Part shown: piece by piece, positions 53,201-60,593 of the stretch
Layout: each line of letters opens with the position of its first letter
Numbering within the stretch: the first letter of the stretch is position 1
Source of the DNA: Ischnura elegans
Taxonomy: Eukaryota; Arthropoda; Insecta; Odonata; Coenagrionidae
Assembly (NCBI RefSeq): GCF_921293095.1
Contig: NC_060254.1
Location: 58,016,069 to 58,080,068 of the forward strand
Direction: 5' to 3'
Length of the DNA stretch: 64,000 bases
Notes under the pieces: generated by a model
Told to the model about the DNA's origin: nothing
Seen by the model: only the letters and a program-made list of their open reading frames with translations
Databases searched by the model: none
Position numbers and translations under genes: made by a program

Positions 53201-56200
53201 CATGTTTAGTGGAAGAGCAAGACAAGGCTATGGCTAGACTTCTTGAGGATCAAAGGGTTCAGGCTGAGAGAATGAGGGAGCGCTTCATGCTGCAGCAGAA
53301 GTGCCTCGTTGAGAGAGTGGCTCACCTTGTCAACTCTCTGTCTACTCCACCAATTCCAAAATCCATCTCCAAGTCCCACCATGATGAGGATGCTGTGGCC
53401 AATGGCAAAGACAGTAAGACTCCCTCTATGAGCTCTCCACAGTTGAGTCATGAAAGGACCCTCCCTCACGTAACGGAATCTACTCCAAGGAGTACTGAGA
53501 ACTTTGTTAAGCAACTTCCTCATCGTACTTGCTCCTCTGATCAAGATTTGTTGGAAAAACTCAAATTTGGTGATATTTTAGAGGAAAAGGCTTCAAAAGA
53601 TGTGGCCAATGAGCTAGAAAGTACACTTATTAAAATGTCACTGAAAGAAGGCTTTGCTCCTGCTGAGAACAGTATATGCCAAGCGTGCCTTAAACCCATG
53701 AGTAACTGCCATTGTTGTTCAACCGAGGAAAGTAGTTACTCCTCCACTATTCGAGGGGATGTCACTGCTCTGTCTGTGGATTCTGTGGGTAATGTTACTG
53801 TTACTGCCACGGCAACTAGTGAGGTAGAGAGCAGGGCCAGTGTGGATGAAGTTGTCAGCTCACCCTTGCAAGAGGCCAATAAGTTATCAACCCCGTCTCC
53901 AAACAAGCTTGTAGTGAAGGAGTCAGTGAATCCATCTATTAATGTTACAGTGCGGGAAGATCTTCTAGACTTATCTGAAATCCTGGAAATGGAACTTGGT
54001 TGTAAGTCTGCTAATACTAACAACCAGACTCCTTCAACTAGGATGGACAAGGCCAAGGAAAATGCAGAAGAAATCTATGGTGTAGTTACATTGTCCTCTA
54101 CTCCAACCACTGTGACCATCAGTGACCATGAAGCCGCCATCTCAGGTCCTCAGCAGCCTTTATCATCATTCAGGCAAATGTATGAGCAAGATCTGCTGCG
54201 ATTAAAACCATTTGAATCCAAAGTTGAAAGAGAAAGACTGCCTGGTGTTCCATTGACTAATGAGCCTGTGACTCCATTGAGGGATGGTACGAGGAACCCT
54301 GACAAATTGTACTGTGCACCCAACGCTACACCATGTAAATTATGGATGGCAATGGAGTATGAGAGAAGAGGTGTGCCGAGCGACGTGCTGCCTGTGTTAA
54401 AAAGTGATGTTCTCCAGGCATATCTTGGGTCTCAAACTCCGTCTACTGGGCCTGTATTCGTCCAAACCCCACTGGCCTCTGCATCTAGCTGTCAGAGCCA
54501 AGAGTTACCTGCATGTTCCACTCCAGCTGAGCTGCTTGAAACTGCCAAACTAAGTGTACTGCCATTGAAAGAGGTTGAATCTCAGTGTGGGAAAGAGGGA
54601 TCTAGTTCTACGCTTGTCAGTCCTGTGGCGAGGGAGAGTCGTGAAGGGGAGGAAGTTAGTCCAAGTGAACTACACCTGTCTATCAGGTCATCTTCTAGCT
54701 GTAGCAGCAGCACTTCTTACCCCCATGATCTGTCTCAGCCTTCGTCAGCAATAAATCGAAGCTTAAACAATAGCCACAGCTCAGGACAATACACTACAGC
54801 ATCTTCAATGTGCCTCACTGGAAAATCAACTGGGCGGGAGAAGCAGTCTATGCTGAAATTTGAAAAACTTAGTGCATTAGTTAAGGGTTATCTAACACGA
54901 CGGCTGTTGAAGACTGAGAAAGTGCAAAGAATAAAAATGACAATTCGAGATTTGATCCTGGCTGCATTAAAACTTCATTCGGAAATTTCACAAGATGATA
55001 ATGTGAATCAGCATGATGTAGCATTGCATGGCCAGATTTTAGCTGAGGTATGTAACTTCTTTTATATCATAGCTTCTATTCTAAATCTTGTAGCAAATAT
55101 ATTCTTAAGGGTGGTCACCTTCCATAAAAATGGCTATATGTTCCTCAACACTTGAGGGTAAACTTGACTTTCCCATTTTATATACATTCTGTGCACCTGG
55201 CATGATATGTATATGTGTAGAACATACATTTTGGTGGTTCCTTGCTTATGGCTGGTAATGGCCACACCATAATTTCAGCGAGAATGATATTACAGCTGTG
55301 AACCCATCACCAAAGGAAAAGAGCCACCTACGATTCTTAACTTGGCTTCTAAGTGGAGAACTTCCAAAAGGTGGCATCATCCATGGCTTCAGGGTTTCTC
55401 TGAATGGAACACATTTTGATGAGACAGTTCTGATGTTATTTCAACCAGCATTTTTGGGATTAATGTAGAGCTAGGGTTTTTGGTTGACTCATATTGGGCA
55501 TTTCTAGCACCAATTTTTCGGTCTGAAGAAAATTGGTTCTGTTACGTCTATCTCTTTATGAACTGTCATCCTCATGCTGTGAGTGTATCCATTCTACATG
55601 TTTATTTTATTTGGCACTTGGATTATTTTGCTTTCTTCCTAAATTGGCCACAGATAGTATATCAGTTATTTCGCTACAATTTTTGCTGTGTTAGTTAAAA
55701 AGTTGTAGCCCACTTCACTCCAGGTATGTTCCGCAATGGCGAATAGTTGTAATACTGGTACTGTACTATACTGGTAGAGAAGTATTAAGGAAATAAAATA
55801 TTAGACTGAAAGTCATGGAAATGTCAGGAAAAGAACTCAAGAGGCTCACAAAATCATTGTTGAACATGTGAAGCATTGCTTTATATAAGTGGTCGGCCTC
55901 GGTGTGAGTGGGGTAAAGTCCTCGCCTGCCAAACTGAAGGTCCTGAGTTCATATCCCTCCTAGGCAGATGATCCCTATCTAGGGCATGGGTGTTTGAGAC
56001 GTCCTTTGTTAATCCTCCGTTGTAAAGACCTTTACGTGCTGTTTATGGGGGAGTTGAAAATTTAAAAAAAGTGGCAGGGTAGGCATTGCTGTTCTGGCTG
56101 GGAAGAATGGGGTCTGCCAACTCGGTATTGCCTGAGTGCTTTATTATTTTATGAGATTATTTCCTTGAAAAAATAGTTTTATTTTATTTACATATCTTAA

Positions 56201-59200
56201 ACTAATACATATCATTTTTCGTGGATTTAAAGAAAATTTGTTAAATACTTTCGTTTCTCTTTAGTACTGATTTTACTTAAAGACTTTTGCGATTTTTGCC
56301 CCTAGGAGGAAGGGGGGGGGGGCAGCTGCCTCCCTCTGCCCCTCACTAGGTATGCTCATGTATACCTAGCTGAATTTTTTCATAAAATCTCCATGTACAA
56401 CTGCTTTGCCATTGATGTAAAATCGGGGAAATTATAAAATTCAGATTGAAAATCAGGGATAAGTCAGGGAGGTTGAAAGTCAGAAATTAGCATAGACCTT
56501 GCTTCTTGCATGTCCTTTTTATGTATGTTGTTGCTTTTGGAGTCTTTTCCTGTCTTTGTTTCTTGCCAAATTTGCTCTTCTTAAATGTTCCCACTTAGGG
56601 CCATTTTGTCACTGTCAGTCATTGCGTCTCATTACCAGTCCAAAAGAAGACATTGGCATGAATGACTAATATTACATCATTCAATTTAATGAATCACTTG
56701 CCACAATATGCGGATGTCCATCTGAGTTCATATACCAAGGAGAGCGCATTGATTGATGTATTAACTTTTTTTTTTCAGAAACAGCTTTTCTTCCTGTGCA
56801 CATTATAATCATACCTTAGTCATACCATATTCATTACCTTATTCATACCATAAGTTTGTATTTGACAAATAGTTTCAGTTTTGTCGTATAATTTTATGTT
56901 ATGTACTATCCATATGGAATAGTTTTTGATTTTTCTTTGTTTGACGAAAGCTTCTTGGAAATAGGTGGTGCAGCGTTCAAAATTGTAAAACTTAATTTGC
57001 ACCATAATTTTTGTGCTAAATGGGGAGTATTTGCTGTGGCATAAGTTTTACTGATGGTCAGTAATGATAAACTTATACGTACATAATATTTAACACAACC
57101 TTTTAGTCCCCCATGGTGTTGCTGGACTGCTGAGCATATGATGCCACAAGCAGTCCAAATCGTGCGCACAGCGCCACAGCCGGAGAGCAGGCCCGGACAT
57201 AGAACACAAAGAGGTGTTCGCTCTAGACTAGTTTAAAGTATACCGGGACTAGCCGCGGTGATAACTTTTACGGGAGTCACCCGCAATGCACAATCGTGCG
57301 AAAGATCCACAGAGAAAAAATCATTCGCCTTGACTGGGATTCGAACCCGGATCCCCCGATTTCCGGTCGAGTGCTTTAACCAGTTAAGCTATCGAGGCGT
57401 CATTCTTCCCTGTGGATATTTTCTGACACTACCGGACAAACCGGACACTACCGGAAAATATCCACAGGGAAGAATGACGCCTCGATAGCTTAACTGGTTA
57501 AAGCACTCGACCGGAAATCGGGGGATCCGCGTTCGAATCCCGGTCAAGGCGAATGATTTTTTCTCTGTGGATCTTTCGCACGATTGTGCATTGCGGGTGA
57601 CTCCCGTAAAAGTTATCACCGCGGCTAGTCCCGGTATACTTTAAACTCCCCCATGGTAAAAAAAGTTGTGTGAAATGCTACAAAGTTGCTGTGTACTCAA
57701 TTCCACTAAGTAGTGGTAGAATCTGTTCAATCATAAGGTTTTATATCTTTGCATTTATTTATTTTCAGCTGAATGCTAGTTGTGAGGATTTCCATCGCAT
57801 ATTCTTTGAAATGACAACAGCACAACAGATGGCATTGATATCTGCAGACCGTCGACGTCTGATGTCATCTGCAAGCTCTTCAACAACTATTATTGATGAA
57901 GTCAAGATAACTCCTCGCCCGGCATTGCTGTCTGCTGTTACTTTGAAAACCCTTCAACGCCGTATCAGCATGTACTCTCCAGATAATAAGTACGTTGGTA
58001 TATGAAAATGTAAAAGATTTTTAACAGTGTTAATGGTGTGTCGTTTTTTTAGCATTGATTTTTGTTTTTACAGGCCTCAGAATGTATTAAAACCCAAAAG
58101 AACTGAAGAGCAAGCTAACCAAGTGAAATTTTCCTCTGTTTGTGCAGCATCTGGACAGAAAGGAGTGAACGGGAGAATAATAAGGGAACCAGTTGGTAGG
58201 AGGTCAACAAATAGAACCAAATCAATTTCTGAGGGCATAAGTGAGTATTTTAAGTTTATTTGATATCGGGCATTCAAATACTGACATCGATATGAGCCAT
58301 GGCATATGTGTGTCCTTGGTCAATGGTTGTTTTTGATTTTTCAAATGGGTGTAGAATTGATAATTTCTGATTTGAGTTTTTAAATATTATCTTTGTGAGC
58401 ATATTGTCACACATTCCGTTGGTTAACCTTTGACTTGTTGCTGATGAGAGGCAAGACAAATCTTGTGGGTAAGAAGTGATGCGGCTTCTGTTAGGAGATG
58501 ATCTATTGACAGGTCTTGTTCCATTGAGCTAACTTCCTCTCCTCCCTCACAGTTATTCTTCTTTCTTGCCACCGAACTGACTTAAGGTAGAGCTGGAGTC
58601 CTCTTTCTTGCACATAGCGACAACCTCTTTCAAAGACAGTCCACTTAGTTTGTCAGTTTTAAGCAGCTCGGAGCGTGCAGACAAATGTTGGCTTTGATGG
58701 CTAGATCCATTGGTCAATGGAGATTGGAGGGAGACAAGCCATGGATGTGGAGACCTGAGATGTGCCTAGAGATAGATAACCCTATATGCTCCTCTCACAT
58801 TCTCCATTTCCATCAATAATTTACATGGTGTAGCATTAGGTGCTCAGCAAAAATTGACTAGGTTCCACTTACCATCCCTGAAAGACATCACAGCCTCATT
58901 AGCCAATGGTACCCAAAATATGTAGTCTCTTTCTTTGTGATCTGGATTCAAACAGTTTTAACAGCAGCTGATGTTGCCCATAAATTTGCCTGATTGATGA
59001 CAAAGGCTGCTGAGGCTTGTAGGTGGTTTCTGCATGGGTGAAAGTCAGGAAGCTCCAATGTTTTTCAAATGAAAGTTCAGGGTACATACACAAAACAAAT
59101 TTTAAAATACATAATTAGCAAAAATGTGTAGGCCATTCATCCTAGTGTTAATGAGCTCTCTTCCTGCAAATACATCAACTGTAAGTCCCCTGAACTGAGA

Positions 59201-60457
59201 ATTCAACCACAGACCTTTGGGGGCCTCCATTAATCACTTGAGGGATTTAGGAGGGGAGCAAGGCAATTCTCACCTAATCTCACGTGGGAACGAGGGGGGG
59301 TCCTGGCAAGTATATAAATTTATTTTCACAAGAAAGAGCGTGAAATGTGAATGTAGACTACGATCTTAATAATCTTTAATACTAGCCTTAACTAATCTTG
59401 AATTTAAAATAATTGAACAAATTATTATTGATTAATCCAATGCAATGAAGCATAGATTAATGTATCTACACTGAAAATATGGATTTTGAACAATATCATT
59501 TGAGATTAGAGAGGGTCCAAAATCGCTAAAATCACCTCAGGGACATAGGCTTTCGAGGCTGTGTAGGTGACTACTATGCCATCTGGGTTCTTTAATTCCT
59601 TAAGCAATTTGGCGAGGAACTTGGTGCAAGATGTAGGGGGTGTTAGATATTGAATCAAGAGACCTAGATAGTTTAATAATCTCTTTGCCTGGGGATTTTT
59701 TTTCCATAGCAATTGATGTGGATTTCACGACCTTTTACACAGCAGAACTGAATTATTTCACCAGCTGTTCTCAGTGTTGTAGAAATGATGAATGTCTATA
59801 ATGGGAATTAGGAATGGGTAGGCTCTGGTCTACTTAGCACATCCCCATTCATGGTGTTATCTTGCAGGAACCCAAGTTAAGAGGAGTCCATATTTTAAAT
59901 GATCAAGAAAAGAATCACTACTGGCTTTTGCTGAATGTATGCTTGCATGGCTGAAGACACATATGCGTAGATACTTGGCATGGGCACCAAGACACCCCCA
60001 TGGAAATACCGCTTACCGGGAAGAGGTGTCATGCTTTTTGACTGTCCATTTTCATTTGGTGGTTGGATTTTGAATATGTACCCTTACTATGCATTGAACT
60101 TCGAATGTGACCATTTGTGTGTTTCATCCAAGAATCCTTCCAGAATTGTGACCATCCAAGAGATGTGAATGTTACTCAATATCTGGCTTGATATCTTATT
60201 GTAAGGAGAAATCTTAGTGCCTAATTTAAGAATGTACATTGTCTTTAAATGTATTATTGAATTTTGTCTTACTGTATTTAATATGACTTTCTTTTCTTGC
60301 AGAATCAATTTCAGTAAGAACCACGATGGGGAGAAAAATTTCAGTTCCTCCGAAAGGGTCTGCATCAAAGAATAAGTCAGATATGCAAACAAACACAATG
60401 AAAAGAAAGAGGCGTTCGAGGAGCGCTGGTGATACAAACAGGAGGCCTTGGCGTTAA
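38184..60457 (+). CDS. CCP110: CP110, centriolar coiled-coil/capping protein
   Basis: Eight exons: 38184-38240, 40787-40871, 43182-44496, 51470-51696, 52166-55047, 57769-57989, 58074-58240 and 60303-60457. All borders are GT/AG and the phases sum to 1703 codons. The diagnostic part is the C-terminus (about residues 1460-1640). It has LSALVKGYLTRRLL and KVQRIKMTIRDLI, then CEDFHRIFFEMTTAQQMALI, ADRRRL, and PALLSAVTLKTLQRR, matching vertebrate CP110 in order and spacing. The short N-terminal exons give a conserved-looking peptide (FKINGRPILPP) and a helix (RRKEMQEYKKKAIEIEKRLK). CP110 caps the distal centriole with CEP97 and blocks ciliogenesis until removed. The middle is long, Ser/Thr/Glu-rich and poorly conserved, making this protein larger than the human one (about 1000 aa). 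KEN (at about 54058) and RRL motifs could be degradation signals; this is inference. Confidence 0.85.
39828..40310 (-). mobile_element. 5'-truncated degenerate copy of the 45-50 kb LINE family
   Basis: Parallel to 45025-45540. Both have AGGACACCAGCC near the 3' end, TATCTCTCTTAATTTATCA, TAAAGATATCCATTCT, CAGCCTCCGAGTCTC and CACTGGATCCCATATGCTC, in the same order. Coding frames are destroyed. This is an older insertion of the same family, in the same orientation. Confidence 0.72.
40468..40548 (+). repeat. 80-bp direct repeat, copy 1
   Basis: Nearly identical to 44721-44802 (CTTATAACCATTGATAGATT ... GTTGAAAAGGCCACAA). Both copies lie in CP110 introns, 4.25 kb apart. Confidence 0.7.
40787..40871 (+). 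CDS. CCP110: CP110 exon 2
   Basis: The acceptor is after CATTTCAG and the donor is GTTAGG. It encodes MTADRRKEMQEYKKKAIEIE and ends RLKESKK, a basic/acidic helix. The exon exits in phase 1 and joins exon 3 after a 2.3-kb intron. Confidence 0.75.
40872..43181 (+). other. CP110 intron 2
   Basis: 2.3 kb; contains a family A MITE at 42331 and otherwise no recognised element. Confidence 0.5.
42331..42564 (+). mobile_element. hAT-type MITE, family A
   Basis: 234 bp flanked by GGTGACAC (42323-42330) and TGTGACAC (42565-42572), seven of eight matching. The ends are CAGGGGCAGATCCAGGA and the complement of CATAGGCAGATTTAGGA. Longer than the other two family A copies, with an AT-rich middle. Confidence 0.72.
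43182..44496 (+). CDS. CCP110: CP110 exon 3
   Basis: 438 residues of acidic, Ser/Thr-rich sequence, probably disordered. It ends with a basic helix (FERLAADAARKAEERKKLIR) and KVPKKVGKTSFRGMRPSLS. The acceptor follows a T-run and ATAG; the donor is GTAAGA, phase 2. Confidence 0.8.
44721..44802 (+). repeat. 80-bp direct repeat, copy 2
   Basis: Second copy of the sequence at 40468-40548, 220 bp from the 3' end of the LINE. It has few substitutions relative to copy 1. Confidence 0.7.
45139..46185 (-). CDS. LINE ORF2, second part: reverse transcriptase core and C-terminus
   Basis: Contains DALFLDFKKAFDTVPH, SGVPQGSVIGPLLF and the active-site box FADD (in RLFADDAVIY), then a thumb region and the C-terminal KAARFVKNCYGR and LGWEPLETRRLRARL blocks, with a stop at 45139. 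The open frame is intact, so the LINE was young when interrupted. Its apparent ATG lies in the inserted DNA. Confidence 0.8.
   Translation of the reverse strand: MKSGESKRQVDALFLDFKKAFDTVPHNKLLYKLQSCGLNETVLNWIRDFLRDRKQKVVLDGLSSDVVNVTSGVPQGSVIGPLLFIIYINDLCSRIRSKIRLFADDAVIYREISDHSDYEILSSDLNNVHLWSQEWGLKLNLSKCMAVHFLRNSSNSNHVYAVDGINVKATDEVKYLGVTITSNLTWGTHIKNICGTALKKLGFVKRIVGRFSDEKVKERCYFALVRPHLEYAASIWDPVQKDLIRELNKIQRKAARFVKNCYGRTDSVTQMLSELGWEPLETRRLRARLRLLEQLRMDIFKSDTENIILEPHYISRSDRSDKLREMFCRTDRYAKSFFLRTIKDFNKR
46526..46660 (+). pseudogene. THAP-domain fragment (44 codons)
   Basis: From ATG 46526: MCGVYDC (C-x4-C), ISLHRFRN (the family's FHRFP-like box) and KKWEHVMRMGK (Trp of the C2CH finger), then TAG. 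This is the N-terminal half of a THAP zinc finger; the second Cys/His pair is missing. It is probably the first exon or the truncated start of the element's transposase. Confidence 0.65.
47393..47716 (-). pseudogene. Unassigned open frame inside the inserted element
   Basis: 107 codons with FNRDIKRSLVEGYEVECCNL and LKHCWSIWFLQWDLAYKQ. ISL2EU elements often carry a second gene with a YqaJ-type nuclease; this could be a decayed start of one, but no catalytic motif is visible. Confidence 0.25.
47890..49679 (-). CDS. LINE ORF2, first part: endonuclease and start of reverse transcriptase
   Basis: The APE-type endonuclease shows VVNCRSVKNK, TESWL (Glu), GGDFNLPSINWD and SDHRVIF (terminal Asp-His). 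A basic linker leads into the reverse transcriptase fingers (SPGPEGIPARVLKELAP, PPDWKTASVTPIFKKG, NYRPISLTS and QHGFRKGRSCETQLALF). The frame is broken at 47889 by the DNA-element insertion; the natural stop seen at 47865 belongs to the inserted DNA. Confidence 0.8.
49835..50611 (-). CDS. LINE ORF1: SGNH-esterase domain protein (5'-truncated)
   Basis: The frame opens after a stop at 50612 without an evident ATG, so the protein start is probably lost. The first residues (DETFFCLHC) look like the end of a PHD-type finger. Then follow the esterase motifs in order: IVLLGSSNVRR (GxSN nucleophile block), VVAHVGTNDA (GxND block), and SGVHYSKEASERVARRI (terminal His block). This domain pair is known in CR1 ORF1 proteins. 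All catalytic positions look present. Confidence 0.72.
   Translation of the reverse strand, partial: HERERFTARQFDETFFCLHCLARPSRGVGEAEANPIPVHNSFAVLSEDNSGELVGEVVKQPPVARDAASRGSRGGRAGIVLLGSSNVRRIFPQLEKRARRDGADQRVTSWCIPGGLVPHTTAAVKSAVKDTGCSRLRVVAHVGTNDASERRADEILNSFRDLSSEVERVRRGTGVDMRLSICSIVPRTDCGPRVWDRISWINKRLWELCVSIGAEFVDLRPVIRSCRAPLNSSGVHYSKEASERVARRIFEHCRYFLD
51109..51325. mobile_element. Mariner-like MITE
   Basis: 217 bp with inverted ends CAGGGTCTGTCCAAGAAGTA and the complement of CACCGTCTGTCCAAGAAGTA, 19-20 bp each. The left flank is TA and the right flank is TG, consistent with a decayed TA duplication of the Tc1/mariner type. Lies 145 bp before CP110 exon 4. Confidence 0.6.
51470..51696 (+). 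CDS. CCP110: CP110 exon 4
   Basis: Encodes SDTLANRRTNSLANVSSGKS and a Ser/Lys-rich stretch. The acceptor is after GTCTTTTCAG and the donor is GTTTGT. The preceding 7-kb intron contains the LINE. Confidence 0.78.
52166..55047 (+). CDS. CCP110: CP110 exon 5 (large exon with internal repeats and conserved helix)
   Basis: 961 codons. In order: a basic patch PGRKRRRWSLGWSGW; three tandem copies of a 28-30 residue unit (52936-53193, ISPS-EKTLSSLPSSPAGS); a helix with LEDQRVQAERMRERFMLQQK; a CxxC/CHCC cluster (SICQACLKPMSNCHCC), possibly metal-binding; a conserved block LSSFRQMYEQDLLRLKPFES then PCKLWMAMEYERRGVPSDVL; and finally the IQ-like LVKGYLTRRLLKTEK helix. The frame runs open through the donor at 55048, but the homology continues in exon 6. 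Confidence 0.85.
52936..53193 (+). repeat. Three-copy tandem repeat within CP110 exon 5
   Basis: Three in-frame copies of about 84-90 bp encoding ISPS(V/L)EKTLSSLPSSPAG-type units. Copies 1 and 3 are the most alike (SVGVEETALK / SVGVKETALK); copy 2 is more diverged and longer by two residues. The length of each copy is a multiple of three. Confidence 0.75.
55888..56130 (+). repeat. tRNA-derived SINE
   Basis: GGCCTCGGTGTGAGTGGGG (A-box region), CGCCTGCCAAACTGAAGG (anticodon arm region) and GAGTTCATATCC (B box) span about 70 bp with tRNA spacing. A non-tRNA body follows. Same family as the minus-strand copy at 12820. Confidence 0.62.
57327..57398 (-). tRNA. tRNA-like sequence, left arm (probably not functional)
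   Basis: 72 nt folding as a cloverleaf: acceptor GCCTCGA/TCAAGGC (one mismatch), D stem GCTT/AAGC, anticodon stem CTCGA/TCGGG with loop CCGGAAA, T loop TTCGAAT. The anticodon position reads GGA (Ser), but there is no long variable arm and base 33 is C instead of U. The T-stem has one mismatch (C-A). More likely a tRNA-derived repeat than a working tRNA. Confidence 0.45.
57479..57550 (+). tRNA. tRNA-like sequence, right arm (probably not functional)
   Basis: Mirror copy of the left-arm sequence, also 72 nt. Its T-stem mismatch is at a different pair (C-C) from the left copy, so the ancestral stem was perfect and each arm has since changed independently. Same GGA anticodon position and C at base 33. 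Confidence 0.45.
57769..57989 (+). CDS. CCP110: CP110 exon 6
   Basis: Begins LNASCEDFHRIFFEMTTAQQ and continues SADRRRLMSS, then VKITPRPALLSAVTLKTLQR. This is the most family-diagnostic stretch of the gene. The acceptor is after TATTTTCAG and the donor GTACGT leaves phase 2. Confidence 0.85.
58074..58240 (+). CDS. CCP110: CP110 exon 7
   Basis: A basic tail (KPQNVLKPKRTEEQANQVKF and GRRSTNRTKSISEGI). The acceptor is after TTTTTACAG and the donor is GTGAGT. Only an 84-bp intron separates it from exon 6. Confidence 0.78.
58241..60302 (+). other. CP110 intron 7
   Basis: 2.06 kb. Its first half holds an inverted, decayed copy of CP110 exon 5 sequence (58400-59055). A minus-strand open frame at 59506-59712 is unassigned. 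Confidence 0.55.
58400..59055 (-). pseudogene. Inverted pseudo-copy of CP110 exon 5 (3' part)
   Basis: Read on the minus strand, this matches 54110-54790 of exon 5 in order: CCTCAGCAGCCTTTGTCATC, AGGCAAATTTATGGGCAA, CTACACCATGTAAATTAT, GAGCTGCTTAAAACTGACAA, TTGAAAGAGGTTG, ACTTCTTACCC. Translation gives PQQPLSSIRQIYGQ, corresponding to PQQPLSSFRQMYEQ in the gene. Frameshifts and stops show it is dead. A segment of exon 5 corresponding to about 54390-54500 is largely missing or scrambled. Confidence 0.82.
60303..60457 (+). CDS. CCP110: CP110 exon 8 (last)
   Basis: Encodes SISVRTTMGRKISVPPKGS and a very basic end (MKRKRRSRSAGDTNRRPWR) with stop TAA at 60455. The acceptor is after TTTCTTGCAG. 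Confidence 0.75.
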
Positions 60458-60587
60458 GCATCATTGAAATGTATTGCATTTGTTAATTATTTGTTTTTTT
60501 TAACTTTTTTAAACTTTTTCTTTCCATAAAGTTTGAGTGTTCATGTTTTTATAGCATTTTATAATTTTGTATTTTTATAACATTTGA

Positions 60588-60593
60588 AATAAA
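60588..60593 (+). terminator. CCP110: CP110 poly(A) signal
   Basis: AATAAA 131 bp after the CP110 stop codon, preceded by a T-rich stretch. Confidence 0.6.

Larger units (their letters stand above)
57231..57646. repeat. 416-bp palindrome with tRNA-like sequence in both arms
   Basis: Two arms of about 193 bp are near-identical reverse complements (GTTTAAAGTATACCGGGACT at the left, its complement at the right). They are separated by about 30 bp made of CCGGACACTACC-type repeats. The few arm differences include one base in each T-stem. Outer ends start GTTTAAAG; no clear target duplication was found. Confidence 0.85.
55048..57768 (+). other. CP110 intron 5
   Basis: 2.7 kb with a SINE at 55888 and the tRNA-like palindrome at 57231-57646. 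A G-run (56311-56321) occurs near the middle. The rest is unassigned. Confidence 0.55.

Noticed and set aside
57327-57550. A pair of functional tRNA-Ser(GGA) genes
   Set aside because: Base 33 is C, the long variable arm of tRNA-Ser is missing, T-stems carry mismatches, and both copies are inside a palindromic repeat.
57258-57619. Two identical 55-residue proteins encoded on opposite strands
   Set aside because: They are translations of the two arms of the same palindrome through a tRNA-like sequence, not genes.
59506-59712. Gypsy-type polymerase fragment or further CP110 pseudo-copy
   Set aside because: LLNYLGLLIQYL vaguely resembles a retrotransposon polymerase block, and some words resemble CP110 53850-53990, but neither match is ordered enough to claim.
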